Origin: Candidatus Saccharibacteria bacterium 49-20
GTDB lineage: Bacteria > Patescibacteriota > Saccharimonadia > Saccharimonadales > Saccharimonadaceae
Reading direction: 5' to 3'
NCBI GenBank assembly: GCA_001897295.1
Contig: MKSN01000001.1
Span: 516,011 to 580,010, forward strand
Length of the DNA: 64,000 nt
Below, one piece after another: positions 9,181-20,192 of the stretch (the stretch's first letter is position 1; each line of letters starts with the position of its first letter). The position numbers were made by a program, and so were the translations under genes. Under the pieces are notes generated by a model, which searched no databases, was not told the origin of the DNA, and saw nothing but the letters and a program-made list of their open reading frames with translations.

Positions 9181-10485
9181 CTAAAGTGACTTGACTGCGG
9201 CAATAAACTGTTCACCGCGATCCACGTAATTCTTAAATATTCCAAAACTTGCCGCTGCAGGACTCAAAAGAACCACCCCACCCGGCTGAGTTAATTCAGC
9301 AGCTCGTCGTGTAACAGTTTCAGCGACTTGCGGCGCAGGGATACCTTCAATAATTTCATAGTTCCTGAACCCAGCCGCTTCACACGCCGCTGAAATACGC
9401 TGCGCCTCATCACCAATAAGCAGTGCGCGCACATGGTGCTGGGTCAGTTCGTGTGCGAGTTCAGAGAAATCAGAACCCTTATACGAACCGCCTAAGATGA
9501 TTGTCTTTGGCTTATTCTCGAACGCACGAAGCGCTGCAATCGCAGAGCCTGGAGTTGTCGCGATACTATCGTCGTAGTACTGCACTCCATTCACCTCCGC
9601 AACAAATGCAAGGCGGTGTGGAAGACCCTTGAAGTTATTTAGGCCCGCTTTAATCGCCTCGGCGTCCTGGGTATATTGCCAGACTGCATCAATAGCCGCC
9701 AATGCATTCACTTGGTTGTGCTCACCCGGAATACGTAACTCATGAATCGAGCAAAGTGCATTCGAACCATAGCAAAACATCTCGTCGTACATGTGCACGT
9801 ACGCCGCATCGGCCGATGGATACGCAACCTTGCGCGCCTTCGAGGTGCTTGCGATCCGTTCGGTGTATTGGTTGTTTGCGTAGTACACCAAAAGGTCATC
9901 TTCAGTCTGATGGCGCGTAATTTGTGCCTTCGCCTCAACGTACTCGTCCATACTGCGGTGCACGTCAAGGTGCTCCTGTTCGATAAAGAGTACTACTGCG
10001 GTGTGGGGCGACTTCTCAAGGTCCCAGAGTTGAAAACTCGACAGTTCATAGACGACGATATCATCAGGCTGAACCTGCGAAAGTACACTAAGCGCAGGGA
10101 CACCAATATTACCCACGAGCCACACACGCTTACCCGCCGCTTCAAGAATCGAAGTAATTAAACTCGAGGTCGTACCCTTTCCTTTTGAACCAGTCACGCC
10201 AATAATTGGCGCCGTGCACTTTGCGAAAAATTCATTTGTCGCCGACCACACCTTGCCATCGGTTTTAATTTTATGTGGCGCAAGACCTGCGGTACGAATC
10301 ACAAGATCAAAGCCGTCAAGCCGCGTAAATACACCCGGCCCAAGAATAGTATCAGCACCATGAGGGTACGACGCACCGCCATCAGCACGCTCATCAACAA
10401 TCGTCAGTTCATTCGCTGGGTCTTTCGCCCAGTATGTGTAGTTTTCTTGCCCCTCAACACCGTAACCAGCAATCGCAATCTTCAT
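9181..10485 (-). CDS. murD: UDP-N-acetylmuramoylalanine--D-glutamate ligase
   Basis: GVTGSKGKGTTSSLI, HRLAFVAEVNGVQYYDDSIATTPGS, ILGGSYKGSDF motifs. Confidence 0.94.
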   Translation of the reverse strand: MKIAIAGYGVEGQENYTYWAKDPANELTIVDERADGGASYPHGADTILGPGVFTRLDGFDLVIRTAGLAPHKIKTDGKVWSATNEFFAKCTAPIIGVTGSKGKGTTSSLITSILEAAGKRVWLVGNIGVPALSVLSQVQPDDIVVYELSSFQLWDLEKSPHTAVVLFIEQEHLDVHRSMDEYVEAKAQITRHQTEDDLLVYYANNQYTERIASTSKARKVAYPSADAAYVHMYDEMFCYGSNALCSIHELRIPGEHNQVNALAAIDAVWQYTQDAEAIKAGLNNFKGLPHRLAFVAEVNGVQYYDDSIATTPGSAIAALRAFENKPKTIILGGSYKGSDFSELAHELTQHHVRALLIGDEAQRISAACEAAGFRNYEIIEGIPAPQVAETVTRRAAELTQPGGVVLLSPAAASFGIFKNYVDRGEQFIAAVKSL

Positions 10486-10490
10486 ACTGC

Positions 10491-11783
10491 TTATTCTATC
10501 GTACTAGGGTACAGTTTGGCGATTTTGTCATTCAGCTCAACAAGCTCTTCTTTGTCGCCACTACTTACAGCGGCAAGTACCCAGCGGTTTGCATCGAAGA
10601 ATTCCTGGGCGACCTTCATAATCTTTTCGCGAGTCACCTTGCGAATCATGTCAGGGACTTTGTCGTAGTCTTTCACAACATCGTTATTAAAGTAGCCATT
10701 GGTGTAAAACCCACTAATTTGCGAGACGGTCTGCGCTCCCATTTGGTAGCGCCCCAGGCCAAACGACTTCGCAGATTCGATCTCTTCGTCCTTCAGCTTG
10801 CCATCTAGCACGGCCTTAAACTCTCGCGCAATAATATCAAACAATGCCGGTGCAGTGTCGTGGTTTACTTGGCCCGAAATATCCCAGGCACTGTCGTAGA
10901 AACTTGCACCACTATAGCTCCCCACAAAGTACGCCAGACCCTTCGAGCGCGCTTTTCCATAAATACGCGAGGTCGCCGTGCCAGTCAAAATGTGATTCAA
11001 AGCGTTCAACGCATCCAGCTCTTCATCATCGAGTACGCGCGGCAATGTCATCGTCCAGCCAAACGTAAGGTTTGATGCGTCTTTACGACGAATCAGGCTT
11101 GGGTTCGCTTTGTGAAGTTCGTCTCGTGGCACTTCAAGGCGCTCACCTTCCGGAATCTCGAAAGCTTCAAGTTGGCGAATAATATCAGACTTGCGTCCAC
11201 GGAGCTTTCCTGCAATCACAAAACGCATATTACGCGTGGTGTGGGTACGGCGGTGATGCTCACGAATGTCACTCAATGTCACGTTGTTAATTGTCGCAAG
11301 TCCCTGACGATAGGTCAGCACATCTTCGCCAAGAAGCTGCTGTACCTTTGGCCATAAAATACGGTGATGGTCGTTTAAATAACCTGTAAGTTCGCTGCGT
11401 ACGTTCCCCTTCTCAGCTTCGAGCTCTTTCTCATTAAAACGAGGTTCACAGATACTCAGGCGTTGAAGTTCAAGGATACGATCCCACTCAAAGTCCGCAC
11501 AGTCCGCCTCGTAGACCATCGCAAAGTCAGAGGTATACGCATTGTGATACGCGCCGTTCTTGGTAAACTCTGCTTCAAACGCGCTTTCGCTGCGGAACCG
11601 AGCATTTGCCCCAAACGCCATGTGTTCCATGATGTGGGCAACTTGCTCGATATCCTTGCTTTTCGCATACCTATTACCGGCTCGGAAATGAAACTGCATA
11701 CTCATGACCGTTGCGCCTGGAATATTAATCAGCAGGCCGCGCGCGCCATTTTTTAGTTTCACTTCTTCAACGGTATGGTTCAT
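10491..11783 (-). CDS. M16 family (pitrilysin-like) zinc peptidase
   Basis: HIMEHMAFGANARF (HxxEH) and downstream ELEAEKGNVRSEL. Confidence 0.9.
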   Translation of the reverse strand: MNHTVEEVKLKNGARGLLINIPGATVMSMQFHFRAGNRYAKSKDIEQVAHIMEHMAFGANARFRSESAFEAEFTKNGAYHNAYTSDFAMVYEADCADFEWDRILELQRLSICEPRFNEKELEAEKGNVRSELTGYLNDHHRILWPKVQQLLGEDVLTYRQGLATINNVTLSDIREHHRRTHTTRNMRFVIAGKLRGRKSDIIRQLEAFEIPEGERLEVPRDELHKANPSLIRRKDASNLTFGWTMTLPRVLDDEELDALNALNHILTGTATSRIYGKARSKGLAYFVGSYSGASFYDSAWDISGQVNHDTAPALFDIIAREFKAVLDGKLKDEEIESAKSFGLGRYQMGAQTVSQISGFYTNGYFNNDVVKDYDKVPDMIRKVTREKIMKVAQEFFDANRWVLAAVSSGDKEELVELNDKIAKLYPSTIE

Positions 11784-11835
11784 ACTTTTTTTACTTTCGG
11801 ACGTTCTTGAATTTTATGTATAAGGAGCGGTGCGA

Positions 11836-14460
11836 TTAACGACGACCGGTTTTGCGGTTTTGACGCTGACTCTTCTTTTTCTTACGAGCCGTATTTTTTT
11901 TGTGTGCCGCATCGTTTGCCTTCTCGGCTTTTTTCACCTTAAAGTCATCATCGCGGTTCGCTTCACCCTTGGTGATTTCGTTGACACCCTTTTCGACTGA
12001 TGTTTCAGCAAGGCGGGTAAGTTCGGTATCGTGATCTTCTTCGCTACGAGCAACTGCGTCGCGTACAGTGACGTGCATAATCGCACGAAGTACTTCATCA
12101 CGAAGTGTTGCTTGAAGTGAATCAAACAGTTTTTGTGATTCAGAACGATATTCAACGAGTGGATCGCGTTGACCAACACTGCGCCAGTGGATACCTTCGC
12201 GAAGGTGCTGCATGTTTTCGAGGTGTTGCATCCAAAGTGTGTCGAGAACTTGAAGGTAGACTTCACGCTCTACCTTACGCATCACATCAGTTTCAAGCTC
12301 TTCTTCCTTGCTTGCGTACGCTTTCTTTACTTCCTTAAGGGCAAGGTCGTAGCGGTTCTTGTCGTGCTTTTCAGCACCAATTGCCTTAAGGCGCTTGTCG
12401 CTGAGTGGGAAAATTTCCTCAAATTGTACGTCAAAGTTCGGATTATTCTTTGCAGGAACGACAACAAGCTCGCGCACCTTACCTTCGATAAGGCGTTCGA
12501 TTTCAGCCTTAATGTCTGCACCTTCAAGGATCTTGCGGCGAATCGAATATACCACGCGGCGGTGGCGGTTAATCACGTTGTCGTACTGGACGACGTTCTT
12601 ACGGTTGTCGAAGTTGTAGCCTTCCACGCGCTTTTGCGCCGCTTCGAGGGTCTTACTTACCATCTTGTGTTGCAGTGGCTGGTCGTCATCAACACCAATA
12701 CGCTCCATAAGTCCGGCGATTCGCTCACCTTGGAAGATACGCATGAGGTCGTCTTCAGTTGAGACGTAGAATTGGGTAATACCAGGGTCACCTTGGCGTC
12801 CACCACGTCCACGAAGCTGGTTGTCGATACGGCGAGATTCGTGACGCTCAGAGCCAATCACTACGAGGCCACCGAGTTCCGCAACGCCTTCACCAAGCTT
12901 AATGTCGGTACCACGACCGGCAATGTTGGTTGCAAGCGTAATCGCACCCTTCTCACCCGCTTTTTCAACAATCAACGCTTCACGCTCGTTGTTCTTTGCG
13001 TTCAAGATTTCGTATGGAATCTTTTCTTTATCGAGATGTGCAGCAATCATTTCGTTCTTGGCAATTGATGCAGAACCAACCAGTACTGGGCGCCCCGCCT
13101 TGTGATGTTCCTTAATCACATCAGCAATTGCCTTAAGCTTTGCCTTTTCAGTGCGGAAAATGAGATCTTCCTTGTCTTCACGGGCAATCGGCTTGTTTGA
13201 AGGAATCTGCACTACATCAAGTTTGTAAATTTGCTGGAATTCTTCAGCTTCAGTAAATGCAGTACCCGTCATACCAGAGAGCTTCTTGTAAAGACGGAAG
13301 TAGTTCTGGAATGAAACGGTCGCGAGTGTCATGCTTTCTTGAAGAATGTCGACATGCTCTTTTGCTTCAATTGCCTGGTGAAGACCTTCGTTGTAGCGAC
13401 GACCCTGCATAAGACGACCGGTGAATTCGTCAACGATAATCACTTCACCGTCTTTGGTGACCACGTAGTCTTTGTCGCGCTTGAACAAGGTTTGTGCGCG
13501 AAGTGCTTGGTCGAGGTGGTACACCGAACGAACGTATTCTGGGCTGTACAAGTTTTTTACTCCAAGGAGCTTTTGTACCTTATCAACACCATCGTCAGTA
13601 AGTGATACCATACGACGCTTTTCGTCGAGTACGTAGTCATTTGGCGCAAGCTTTGCAGCGATACGTGCAAATTGCTCGTAGCTTTCAGGGTTTTCGCTGG
13701 CAGGGGCGCTAATAATAAGTGGCGTACGCGCTTCGTCGATAAGAATCGAGTCAACCTCGTCGACGATCGCATAGTGAAGATCGCGCTGACGAAGAAGGTC
13801 AACTTCATTCACCATGTTGTCACGTAGGTAATCGAATCCGAATTCGTTGTTGGTACCGTAGGTAATGTCAGCGGCATATGCTTCTTTACGAGTCACTGGA
13901 CGAAGGTGCTTCATACGAGGGTCGGTGTGTTCTTCATTTTCATAACGTGGGTCGAAAATGAATGATGCATCGTTAATGATGACACCAGTAGAGAGGCCGA
14001 GGAAGTTGTAAAGCTCACCCATCCAACCCGCGTCACGTTGCACGAGGTAGTCGTTTACAGAGACGACGTGCACACCCTTACCTTCAAGTGCATTGAGGTA
14101 TACAGGAAGAGTTGCCACAAGGGTCTTACCTTCACCAGTCTTCATTTCGGCGATGTCACCTTCGTGGAGCACCATACCGCCGATAAGCTGTACATCGAAG
14201 TGACGCATACCAAGTACACGATTACTTGCTTCGCGTACAAGTGCGAATGCATCTGGCAAGATTGAATCGAGCGTGGTGCCCTTTTTCGCAAGTCGCTTCC
14301 TGAGAACTTCGGTCTGCTTCTTAAGCTCTGGTTTCGAAAGCTTTTTGTACTTCTCTTCTAGTGCATTAATGGCAACGACCTTCTTTTCAAGTCGTTTCAG
14401 TATCTTCTTTTGTGGATCGCCAAAAATTTTAGTCAGCGTACCCTGCCGTGTAATTGCCAT
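11836..14460 (-). CDS. secA: preprotein translocase subunit SecA
   Basis: MRHFDVQLIGGMVLHEGDIAEMKTGEGKTLVATLPVYLNAL, TNIAGRGTDIKLG; full-length SecA architecture. Confidence 0.98.
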   Translation of the reverse strand: MAITRQGTLTKIFGDPQKKILKRLEKKVVAINALEEKYKKLSKPELKKQTEVLRKRLAKKGTTLDSILPDAFALVREASNRVLGMRHFDVQLIGGMVLHEGDIAEMKTGEGKTLVATLPVYLNALEGKGVHVVSVNDYLVQRDAGWMGELYNFLGLSTGVIINDASFIFDPRYENEEHTDPRMKHLRPVTRKEAYAADITYGTNNEFGFDYLRDNMVNEVDLLRQRDLHYAIVDEVDSILIDEARTPLIISAPASENPESYEQFARIAAKLAPNDYVLDEKRRMVSLTDDGVDKVQKLLGVKNLYSPEYVRSVYHLDQALRAQTLFKRDKDYVVTKDGEVIIVDEFTGRLMQGRRYNEGLHQAIEAKEHVDILQESMTLATVSFQNYFRLYKKLSGMTGTAFTEAEEFQQIYKLDVVQIPSNKPIAREDKEDLIFRTEKAKLKAIADVIKEHHKAGRPVLVGSASIAKNEMIAAHLDKEKIPYEILNAKNNEREALIVEKAGEKGAITLATNIAGRGTDIKLGEGVAELGGLVVIGSERHESRRIDNQLRGRGGRQGDPGITQFYVSTEDDLMRIFQGERIAGLMERIGVDDDQPLQHKMVSKTLEAAQKRVEGYNFDNRKNVVQYDNVINRHRRVVYSIRRKILEGADIKAEIERLIEGKVRELVVVPAKNNPNFDVQFEEIFPLSDKRLKAIGAEKHDKNRYDLALKEVKKAYASKEEELETDVMRKVEREVYLQVLDTLWMQHLENMQHLREGIHWRSVGQRDPLVEYRSESQKLFDSLQATLRDEVLRAIMHVTVRDAVARSEEDHDTELTRLAETSVEKGVNEITKGEANRDDDFKVKKAEKANDAAHKKNTARKKKKSQRQNRKTGRR

Positions 14461-14603
14461 GTAGTCTCTCCCCCGTCTTTTTGGAAATATGGTCGGTAAA
14501 TTACTTTATAGTAATTATACCATAACCACTCGAGTGAAAGCAGTGGGTTTGCAAGTATTTTTTAGAGGTCTACATCACCGCAGCGCGCGTAGCCGCCAAA
14601 AGG

Positions 14604-14936
14604 TTACTGCGCTGCGAGTTTTCGCGCGGTAATCGAGTCTTTATATTTCCGAAGTTGAGCGATTAGTTTCGCTTCTACGATATCAACGGCGGCGTGCATA
14701 TTCATGGTCGTGTCTTTAGCGATAATCGTCTTTTCAGGAACCTTCAGGATAATTTCGGCTTCATACTTATTGCCGTGGTCGCGATTGACCTGGCGAAGCT
14801 TTACATCAGCGACGAGCGACTTTCGTGCGTGTGCCGGAACGTATCGATCGAGTTTCCCAACCCTATCCGTCACGTACTTTTGCATTTTCTCGCTGACGTT
14901 ATATTGAATACCGGTGATATCAATAGATGCTATCAT
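14604..14936 (-). CDS. hpf: ribosome hibernation factor HPF/RaiA family
   Basis: IDITGIQYNVSEKMQKYVTDRVGKLDRY... S30AE/HPF fold, short form. Confidence 0.85.
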   Translation of the reverse strand: MIASIDITGIQYNVSEKMQKYVTDRVGKLDRYVPAHARKSLVADVKLRQVNRDHGNKYEAEIILKVPEKTIIAKDTTMNMHAAVDIVEAKLIAQLRKYKDSITARKLAAQ

Positions 14937-14989
14937 ATCTTCCCTCCTTCTGGTTGGTTGATACTCTTATTATACCAAAAGCATCGTCA

Positions 14990-15916
14990 CTATAAAGGAA
15001 GCGCCGGGCCAAAAGAAGGTGAAGCGTGTGCAGCACCCCACCAAGACCAGCTTTCAGAATCTCCATCGCCGTACTGGTACGCTTTACTGGTCGCCGTTAC
15101 CATATAATTATCGAGGTACACCGTAGCATCACCTTGCTTCCCCCCAGGCATAAACCGCAAAAAGTTAATAGGGCTCGATGCGCTTACGGCATATATCCAA
15201 CTAATCTGATGCGTTCCTGCGGCACTCCCACCACCAGATTGTGAATCAAGCCCGCCCACATTAAACCTGAATCGCGCATTTGTTGGCACCGCCGTTGGAA
15301 TTGTTACCTAAGCGGTTATCGCATAGGTGGTATTTGCTTGCACTCCCCAGTTTGCTAAATCAGCAAAGGTGTCTGTACTTGATGCATAAATCGGCGTCAC
15401 AGCCACTGAACGCGCTCCTGAAAGTACACCCGTTGATGATGTCGCAACCGTTACTCGACTTGAGGCAGTAATGCCAACCGGGTTGCCGTCCGATAGTGTC
15501 TCGAAGCTTGGATTGGTAATAAGGTTTTTTACACAGCGACCCTTTACGGCACCCTTGCTCGAAGATGTATACGCATAGGCAACTTCTGGTTGCACTGTAG
15601 TATCCGTGATGGAAATACAAAATGCGGTTTGATTGGAATTTGTGAAATAGTCATACGTAGCCTTATCTGTCGAGCCAGGCAGTCCCAACTCGGCTAAAAA
15701 CGTCGCCTCAGTCGGTACCGTCTCGCTATGAGTCACTGCGTACGTCTGTACTTTCTTACCCGCTTGAGATACTGAGGATTGTACGGCCGAATTAATTGAC
15801 CTGTCTCGAATGCCTGTATACGCAACAATGGTAATAGCGGCAAGGATTGCAATCACTACGACGACGATAAGAAGTTCAACAATTGTAAACCCTGTTTGTG
15901 TTTGCCCACGCTTCAT
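14990..15916 (-). pseudogene. type IV pilin-like protein with C-terminal CBM-like domain, interrupted by in-frame TAG at 15308-15310
   Basis: N-part MKRGQTQTGFTIVELLIVVVVIAILAAITIVAY...NLITNPSFETLSDG...NTTYAITA*; same frame continues VTIPTAVPTNARFRFNVGG...ATVYLDNYMVTAT to 14990. Confidence 0.75.
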
Positions 15917-15948
15917 TACAGTTATTCTAATCAATTAATAAGTATCGT

Positions 15949-16620
15949 TCAAGCTATGACCGCCATCATCGCATGACACCCGTCACTCGGCTTATTCCCC
16001 TTTAGAAATTCACTGTGTGAAAAATACTCAGGGTTAGTGCCCGTATCGGCGGCGTCTTCGATAATATGCTCGGGTACAATACCGGCCTTCGCAAGCTGCT
16101 CATGAATTACTTCTTTCATGCCCTTACCGTCGAGCTTTGTAATTGGGTACGCGTCTTTACTAATGCTCGCCGAAAGCCACACCTGAATATCTTCAGGTTT
16201 TGAATCATAGTGAGTCTGCAAGTAGCGCACCGACTCAACCGCCCCATTCACCTCAAGGCTATGGCGACCTAGGTGCGACAACATCAATACACCGCGCGCT
16301 TCATCATAGAATGTCGTTGCAATGCAATCAGCAACTGGCAAGAACAACACTTGCCCAGGTATGGTCGTGACAAGCGCATCAGCCCATTCGATATCATTGG
16401 CGCGCATACCCTTCCCCATGTCAGTCGCATTAACTTCAAGATACTTCTTATAGGTCTTATCGTCACCATAGGTAATGTAAATTCGCGTCGCATCATCAAG
16501 TGAAAAACCGTGCGAGTGAAGCCACGTCGCACGATTTTCAATAACTTTTTGATCTTCAGGTTGAGTGCGGTCGTACATTGAACCGTCAGCGACTTTAGAA
16601 AGCGCGACCACAACACCCAT
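15949..16620 (-). CDS. PgeF/YfiH (laccase-domain) family protein
   Basis: VADCIATTFYDEARGVLMLSHLGRHSLEVNGAVESV ... DGCHAMMAVI pattern. Confidence 0.75.
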   Translation of the reverse strand: MGVVVALSKVADGSMYDRTQPEDQKVIENRATWLHSHGFSLDDATRIYITYGDDKTYKKYLEVNATDMGKGMRANDIEWADALVTTIPGQVLFLPVADCIATTFYDEARGVLMLSHLGRHSLEVNGAVESVRYLQTHYDSKPEDIQVWLSASISKDAYPITKLDGKGMKEVIHEQLAKAGIVPEHIIEDAADTGTNPEYFSHSEFLKGNKPSDGCHAMMAVIA

Positions 16621-16623
16621 AGA

Positions 16624-17931
16624 CTAAAGAATCTCTTTACCACCTAGGTATGGGCGCAGTACAGCCGGAATCACGACAGAACCGTCTTCCTGCTGGCCGT
16701 TTTCAATAATCGCAATCATCGCACGACCCAATGCAAACGCAGTCGCGTCATTCGTGTGAATCAATTCAAGTGAACCATCTTCGCGGCGCACGCGAGTTTG
16801 CAGGCGACGTGCCTGGTAATCGGTCATGTAGTCGGCGGTGTGCGTTTCACGGTACTGGTCTTGTCCAGGAAGCCAAGCTTCCATGTCAATTCCACGCGCA
16901 TTTGGCTTACCGATGTCGGCAGTGCACTTTTGAATTACTTGGTATGGGAGTTCGAGTTGGCTCAAAAGGTATTCTTGAATCGCAACCATCAAAAGGTGCT
17001 CCTTCATACCATCAGCGCCCGTCGTAAAGCTTTCCATTTCGAGCTTGTCGAATTGGTGCATGCGAAGAATCCCCTCCATGTCCTTACCGTACGTACCCGC
17101 TTCACGGCGGAAGCTCGTGGCGTAGCCAAGGTAACGAAGTGGCAACTGAGCCTCAGAAAGAATCTCATTGGCGTGCATACTTCCCATGACGTGCTCAGCA
17201 CTTCCCTGAAGCCAAAGGTCATCTTCTTCAAGCTTGTAGCGGTCGTCGCGCGGCTCAAGTCGATCCATCGCGTCGTAGAGTTCGGTACGAATCATAAGCG
17301 GAGGCAAGATTGGTGTAAATGGCTTCGCGGAAATACCCTCAATACCCGCCTCTTTTGCAATCTTTTCAATCGTTTCAGAATCACTCAGTGAATTAATCAC
17401 GAACTGAATAATCGCAAACTGGAGCTTTACAAGATCACCCTTAATGTAGGCAAAGCGGCTCCCCGCAACTTTTGCGGCACGCTCTTTATCAATCCAGTCG
17501 CGCTGTTCGGCAATTTCCCAGTGGTTGCGTGGTGCAAAGTGAAACTTTGTTGGCTCGCCTACTACCTTCGCAATCACATTCTCGTCTTCAGAAGCACCAA
17601 CCGGCACATCAGCAGCGGCCATGTTTGGCACTTTCTTTTGCAAAGTCAGCACGTCTTGTTCAACAAGGCCAAGGCTTTCTTCGAGCTCGGCAAGTTCGAT
17701 TTTAATAGCCTTACCTTCATCAATAATCGATTGGTCAGGCTTGCCTGATGTACCCTTCATCTTTGCGGCGTTTGCATTGCGGCGCTCGCGGAGTTCATCG
17801 GCACGCGACGATAACTCACGTCGCTGGTCATCAAGCTTCAGAAGCTTGGCAATATCAACTGAGTAATTTTTGCGTGAAGCATTTTCTTGTACAGCTTCGG
17901 CGTTGTCGCGGATGAATCGAATATCTAACAT
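16624..17931 (-). CDS. serS: seryl-tRNA synthetase
   Basis: MLDIRFIRDNAEAVQENASRK..., class II motifs (FRREAGTYGKDMEGILRMHQFDKLEMESF); -10 TACAAT 10 nt upstream of ATG at 17931. Confidence 0.96.
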   Translation of the reverse strand: MLDIRFIRDNAEAVQENASRKNYSVDIAKLLKLDDQRRELSSRADELRERRNANAAKMKGTSGKPDQSIIDEGKAIKIELAELEESLGLVEQDVLTLQKKVPNMAAADVPVGASEDENVIAKVVGEPTKFHFAPRNHWEIAEQRDWIDKERAAKVAGSRFAYIKGDLVKLQFAIIQFVINSLSDSETIEKIAKEAGIEGISAKPFTPILPPLMIRTELYDAMDRLEPRDDRYKLEEDDLWLQGSAEHVMGSMHANEILSEAQLPLRYLGYATSFRREAGTYGKDMEGILRMHQFDKLEMESFTTGADGMKEHLLMVAIQEYLLSQLELPYQVIQKCTADIGKPNARGIDMEAWLPGQDQYRETHTADYMTDYQARRLQTRVRREDGSLELIHTNDATAFALGRAMIAIIENGQQEDGSVVIPAVLRPYLGGKEIL

Positions 17932-17983
17932 AACTAGGGTTATTGTAGCACAATGCACAGAGGTTGCGTACGAGAAACTGGGC

Positions 17984-19357
17984 CTACTCCGTCCTTAGTG
18001 CTTCAATAGGATCAAGCTTTGCAGCCTTACGCGCCGGGAACCAACCCGCCAGCATCGCAATGATGATGAGTGCAATAATCATAATCGCAATTGGAATCGG
18101 CTGGAAGATGAGCAGGCTCGTGCCCTTTGAAAGTCCTAGCATCTCTGTAATCCACGGGTTTGCAAGCAAGCCTACGACAATCGCGATGCCCGCACCAATG
18201 ATGCCACCGAGGAATCCAATCCACGCCGCTTCAAACTGGAACAAACGACTCACCGATTTACCGCGCATACCAAGCGCCTTCATCAGGCCAATCTCGCGGG
18301 TTCGCTCGAGCACGCTAATGTACTGGGTGTTAATGATGCCAAAGACACTGGCAATAAGCGCAATCACACCAAACCCGAGCACGATACCCTGAAGCGTGTT
18401 CACGACTGTAAATACCACACCTTGAAGGTCTTGCGCGGTCTGGGCGTAGAGGTTATCTTTCGCAAGACTTTCCTTCACGGTGACTGGGTCAATGCCATCT
18501 TTTACGATTGCGGTTGCACCGAAGTACTTTTGGTACTGCGGGGTGCCCTGAGTAGTAAATTCGCTAATTGCACGGGCTGCGTCAGGCGCAATTTGTACGC
18601 TCATGGTTGATGTAAGCGCCTCAGCAGACTTTGCCGATACTGCGCGGACCTTAAAGCTAAAGGTCTGCGTCTTTGGCTGAAGCAAGCTCTGGACCGCAGT
18701 TTCGCCACCAGTGGCAAAGGCCGCCTGGATTTGCTCAGGAGTTGGGCTCGCGGTCGCCTGTACAGCGGTCATCACAACCTTCTTGCCTACAAGCTCTGAA
18801 CCGTTTTTAATTACTTTGTTATCGATCAATGTTTGTACATACGATTCCGGAATCACTACTTCATCGGCGGCAATTGCTTCGCCTTGTGGAGGGACATTTC
18901 CATACGCAACACCGCTAATAATTGAAGCGTTGTAGGTCGACACGTCAGCCACAAACCTAGTGGTGCTGTCACCAAATGTCATAAACTGCACCGACGGTTG
19001 GTAGATTGGCATTACATTCGTGAGGTCGTCGCGATCCGCAAGCATATCAATATCCTCTTGGGTCATTTGCTTCACAGTAATACCCTGTGTGGTCGTGGTG
19101 TCAGGATCATAGACGCGAATAGACGACTGAAGCCCACCGCCCCCCACGATAGACTCATCGGCCACAACAAAGAGCGACTGAGGGTTTACGTTTGAGTTAA
19201 TGAGGTTGTTGGCGTATTCGCGCGCCCCTTGCCCTGCGGCAAGTGACACGGTAATCGTAAATGCACCCACACCAATTGCAAGGCTCGTCAAAATTGTGCG
19301 CGCCTTCGCATTTGCAAGGCTACGAGCAGCGCGTCGGATGATATCGGTCGTTTTCAT
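17984..19357 (-). CDS. MacB/FtsX-type ABC transporter permease
   Basis: RSLANAKARTILTSLAIGVGAFTITVSLA; C-terminal LERTREIGLMKALGMRGKSVSRLFQFEA. Confidence 0.92.
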   Translation of the reverse strand: MKTTDIIRRAARSLANAKARTILTSLAIGVGAFTITVSLAAGQGAREYANNLINSNVNPQSLFVVADESIVGGGGLQSSIRVYDPDTTTTQGITVKQMTQEDIDMLADRDDLTNVMPIYQPSVQFMTFGDSTTRFVADVSTYNASIISGVAYGNVPPQGEAIAADEVVIPESYVQTLIDNKVIKNGSELVGKKVVMTAVQATASPTPEQIQAAFATGGETAVQSLLQPKTQTFSFKVRAVSAKSAEALTSTMSVQIAPDAARAISEFTTQGTPQYQKYFGATAIVKDGIDPVTVKESLAKDNLYAQTAQDLQGVVFTVVNTLQGIVLGFGVIALIASVFGIINTQYISVLERTREIGLMKALGMRGKSVSRLFQFEAAWIGFLGGIIGAGIAIVVGLLANPWITEMLGLSKGTSLLIFQPIPIAIMIIALIIIAMLAGWFPARKAAKLDPIEALRTE

Positions 19358-20163
19358 TACTCTTCCTCCTCGCTTTCTTTGTCGCCACCAATACGCGAAA
19401 CACCCTTAAGATGCCTCGAATCTTCGCGACTGTCTTGTGGGCCTTTTTCTACCACAACTTCTTCAGGCTCTTCAACAGGTGCAGCTTGCTCGCCTTCAAT
19501 ACGGTCAATCTTGCCATCTTTTACATAAATTTGCATGTCACACTTACTCGCAAGGTCTGCATCGTGCGTCACGATAATAAGGGTGCTGCCGTTCTGCTTG
19601 TTAAGTCCAAATAATAAGTCTTCAACCTTTTCCCCAGTCGTTGAGTCGAGGTTTCCAGTTGGTTCGTCGGCAAAGATAATACTCGGCTTGTTAACAATCG
19701 CGCGTGCAATCGCGAGGCGCTGCTTTTGGCCACCAGAAAGGTTGCGGGCTTTTTGGCGAACCTTATCACCAAGCTCAACAATATTTAATGCATCTACAAT
19801 CTGAGCTTTACGTGCAGTGCCGCTGACGCGGGCAATCTCAAGTGGCAGCGCCACGTTGTCGTAACACGTTTCATTCGCCTGCACGAAAAAGGCCTGGAAG
19901 ATAAATCCGATTTTTTCAGAACGGAAACGGTCAACAGCTTTACTTTTCAGCTTCAAAATATTCGTGCCGTCAATAATCACCTCGCCAGATTCGGGGCGAT
20001 CAAGCCCACTCATGGCGTGCATAAGCGTCGACTTACCACTCCCCGATTTTCCGACAATGGCAACGCTTGCACCTTCAGGAATGCTAAAGCTTACATCATC
20101 AAGCGCTTTAAAAGTGCTATGTTTTTTGCCATACGTCTTCGTCACGTTTTTGACTTCAATCAC
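19357..20163 (-). CDS. ABC transporter ATP-binding protein
   Basis: GKSGSGKSTLMHAMSGLDRP, LSGGQKQRLAIARAIV, IIFADEPTGNLDS. Confidence 0.95.
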   Translation of the reverse strand: MIEVKNVTKTYGKKHSTFKALDDVSFSIPEGASVAIVGKSGSGKSTLMHAMSGLDRPESGEVIIDGTNILKLKSKAVDRFRSEKIGFIFQAFFVQANETCYDNVALPLEIARVSGTARKAQIVDALNIVELGDKVRQKARNLSGGQKQRLAIARAIVNKPSIIFADEPTGNLDSTTGEKVEDLLFGLNKQNGSTLIIVTHDADLASKCDMQIYVKDGKIDRIEGEQAAPVEEPEEVVVEKGPQDSREDSRHLKGVSRIGGDKESEEEE

Positions 20164-20192
20164 GCGTCATCCCCTCCGTCTTTTTACTGTTC

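Noticed and set aside
14560-14612. Hairpin CGCAGCGC...GCGCTGCG at the end of hpf as a novel element
   Set aside because: Probably an ordinary 3'-end hairpin overlapping the hpf stop; no similarity to the E-family core.
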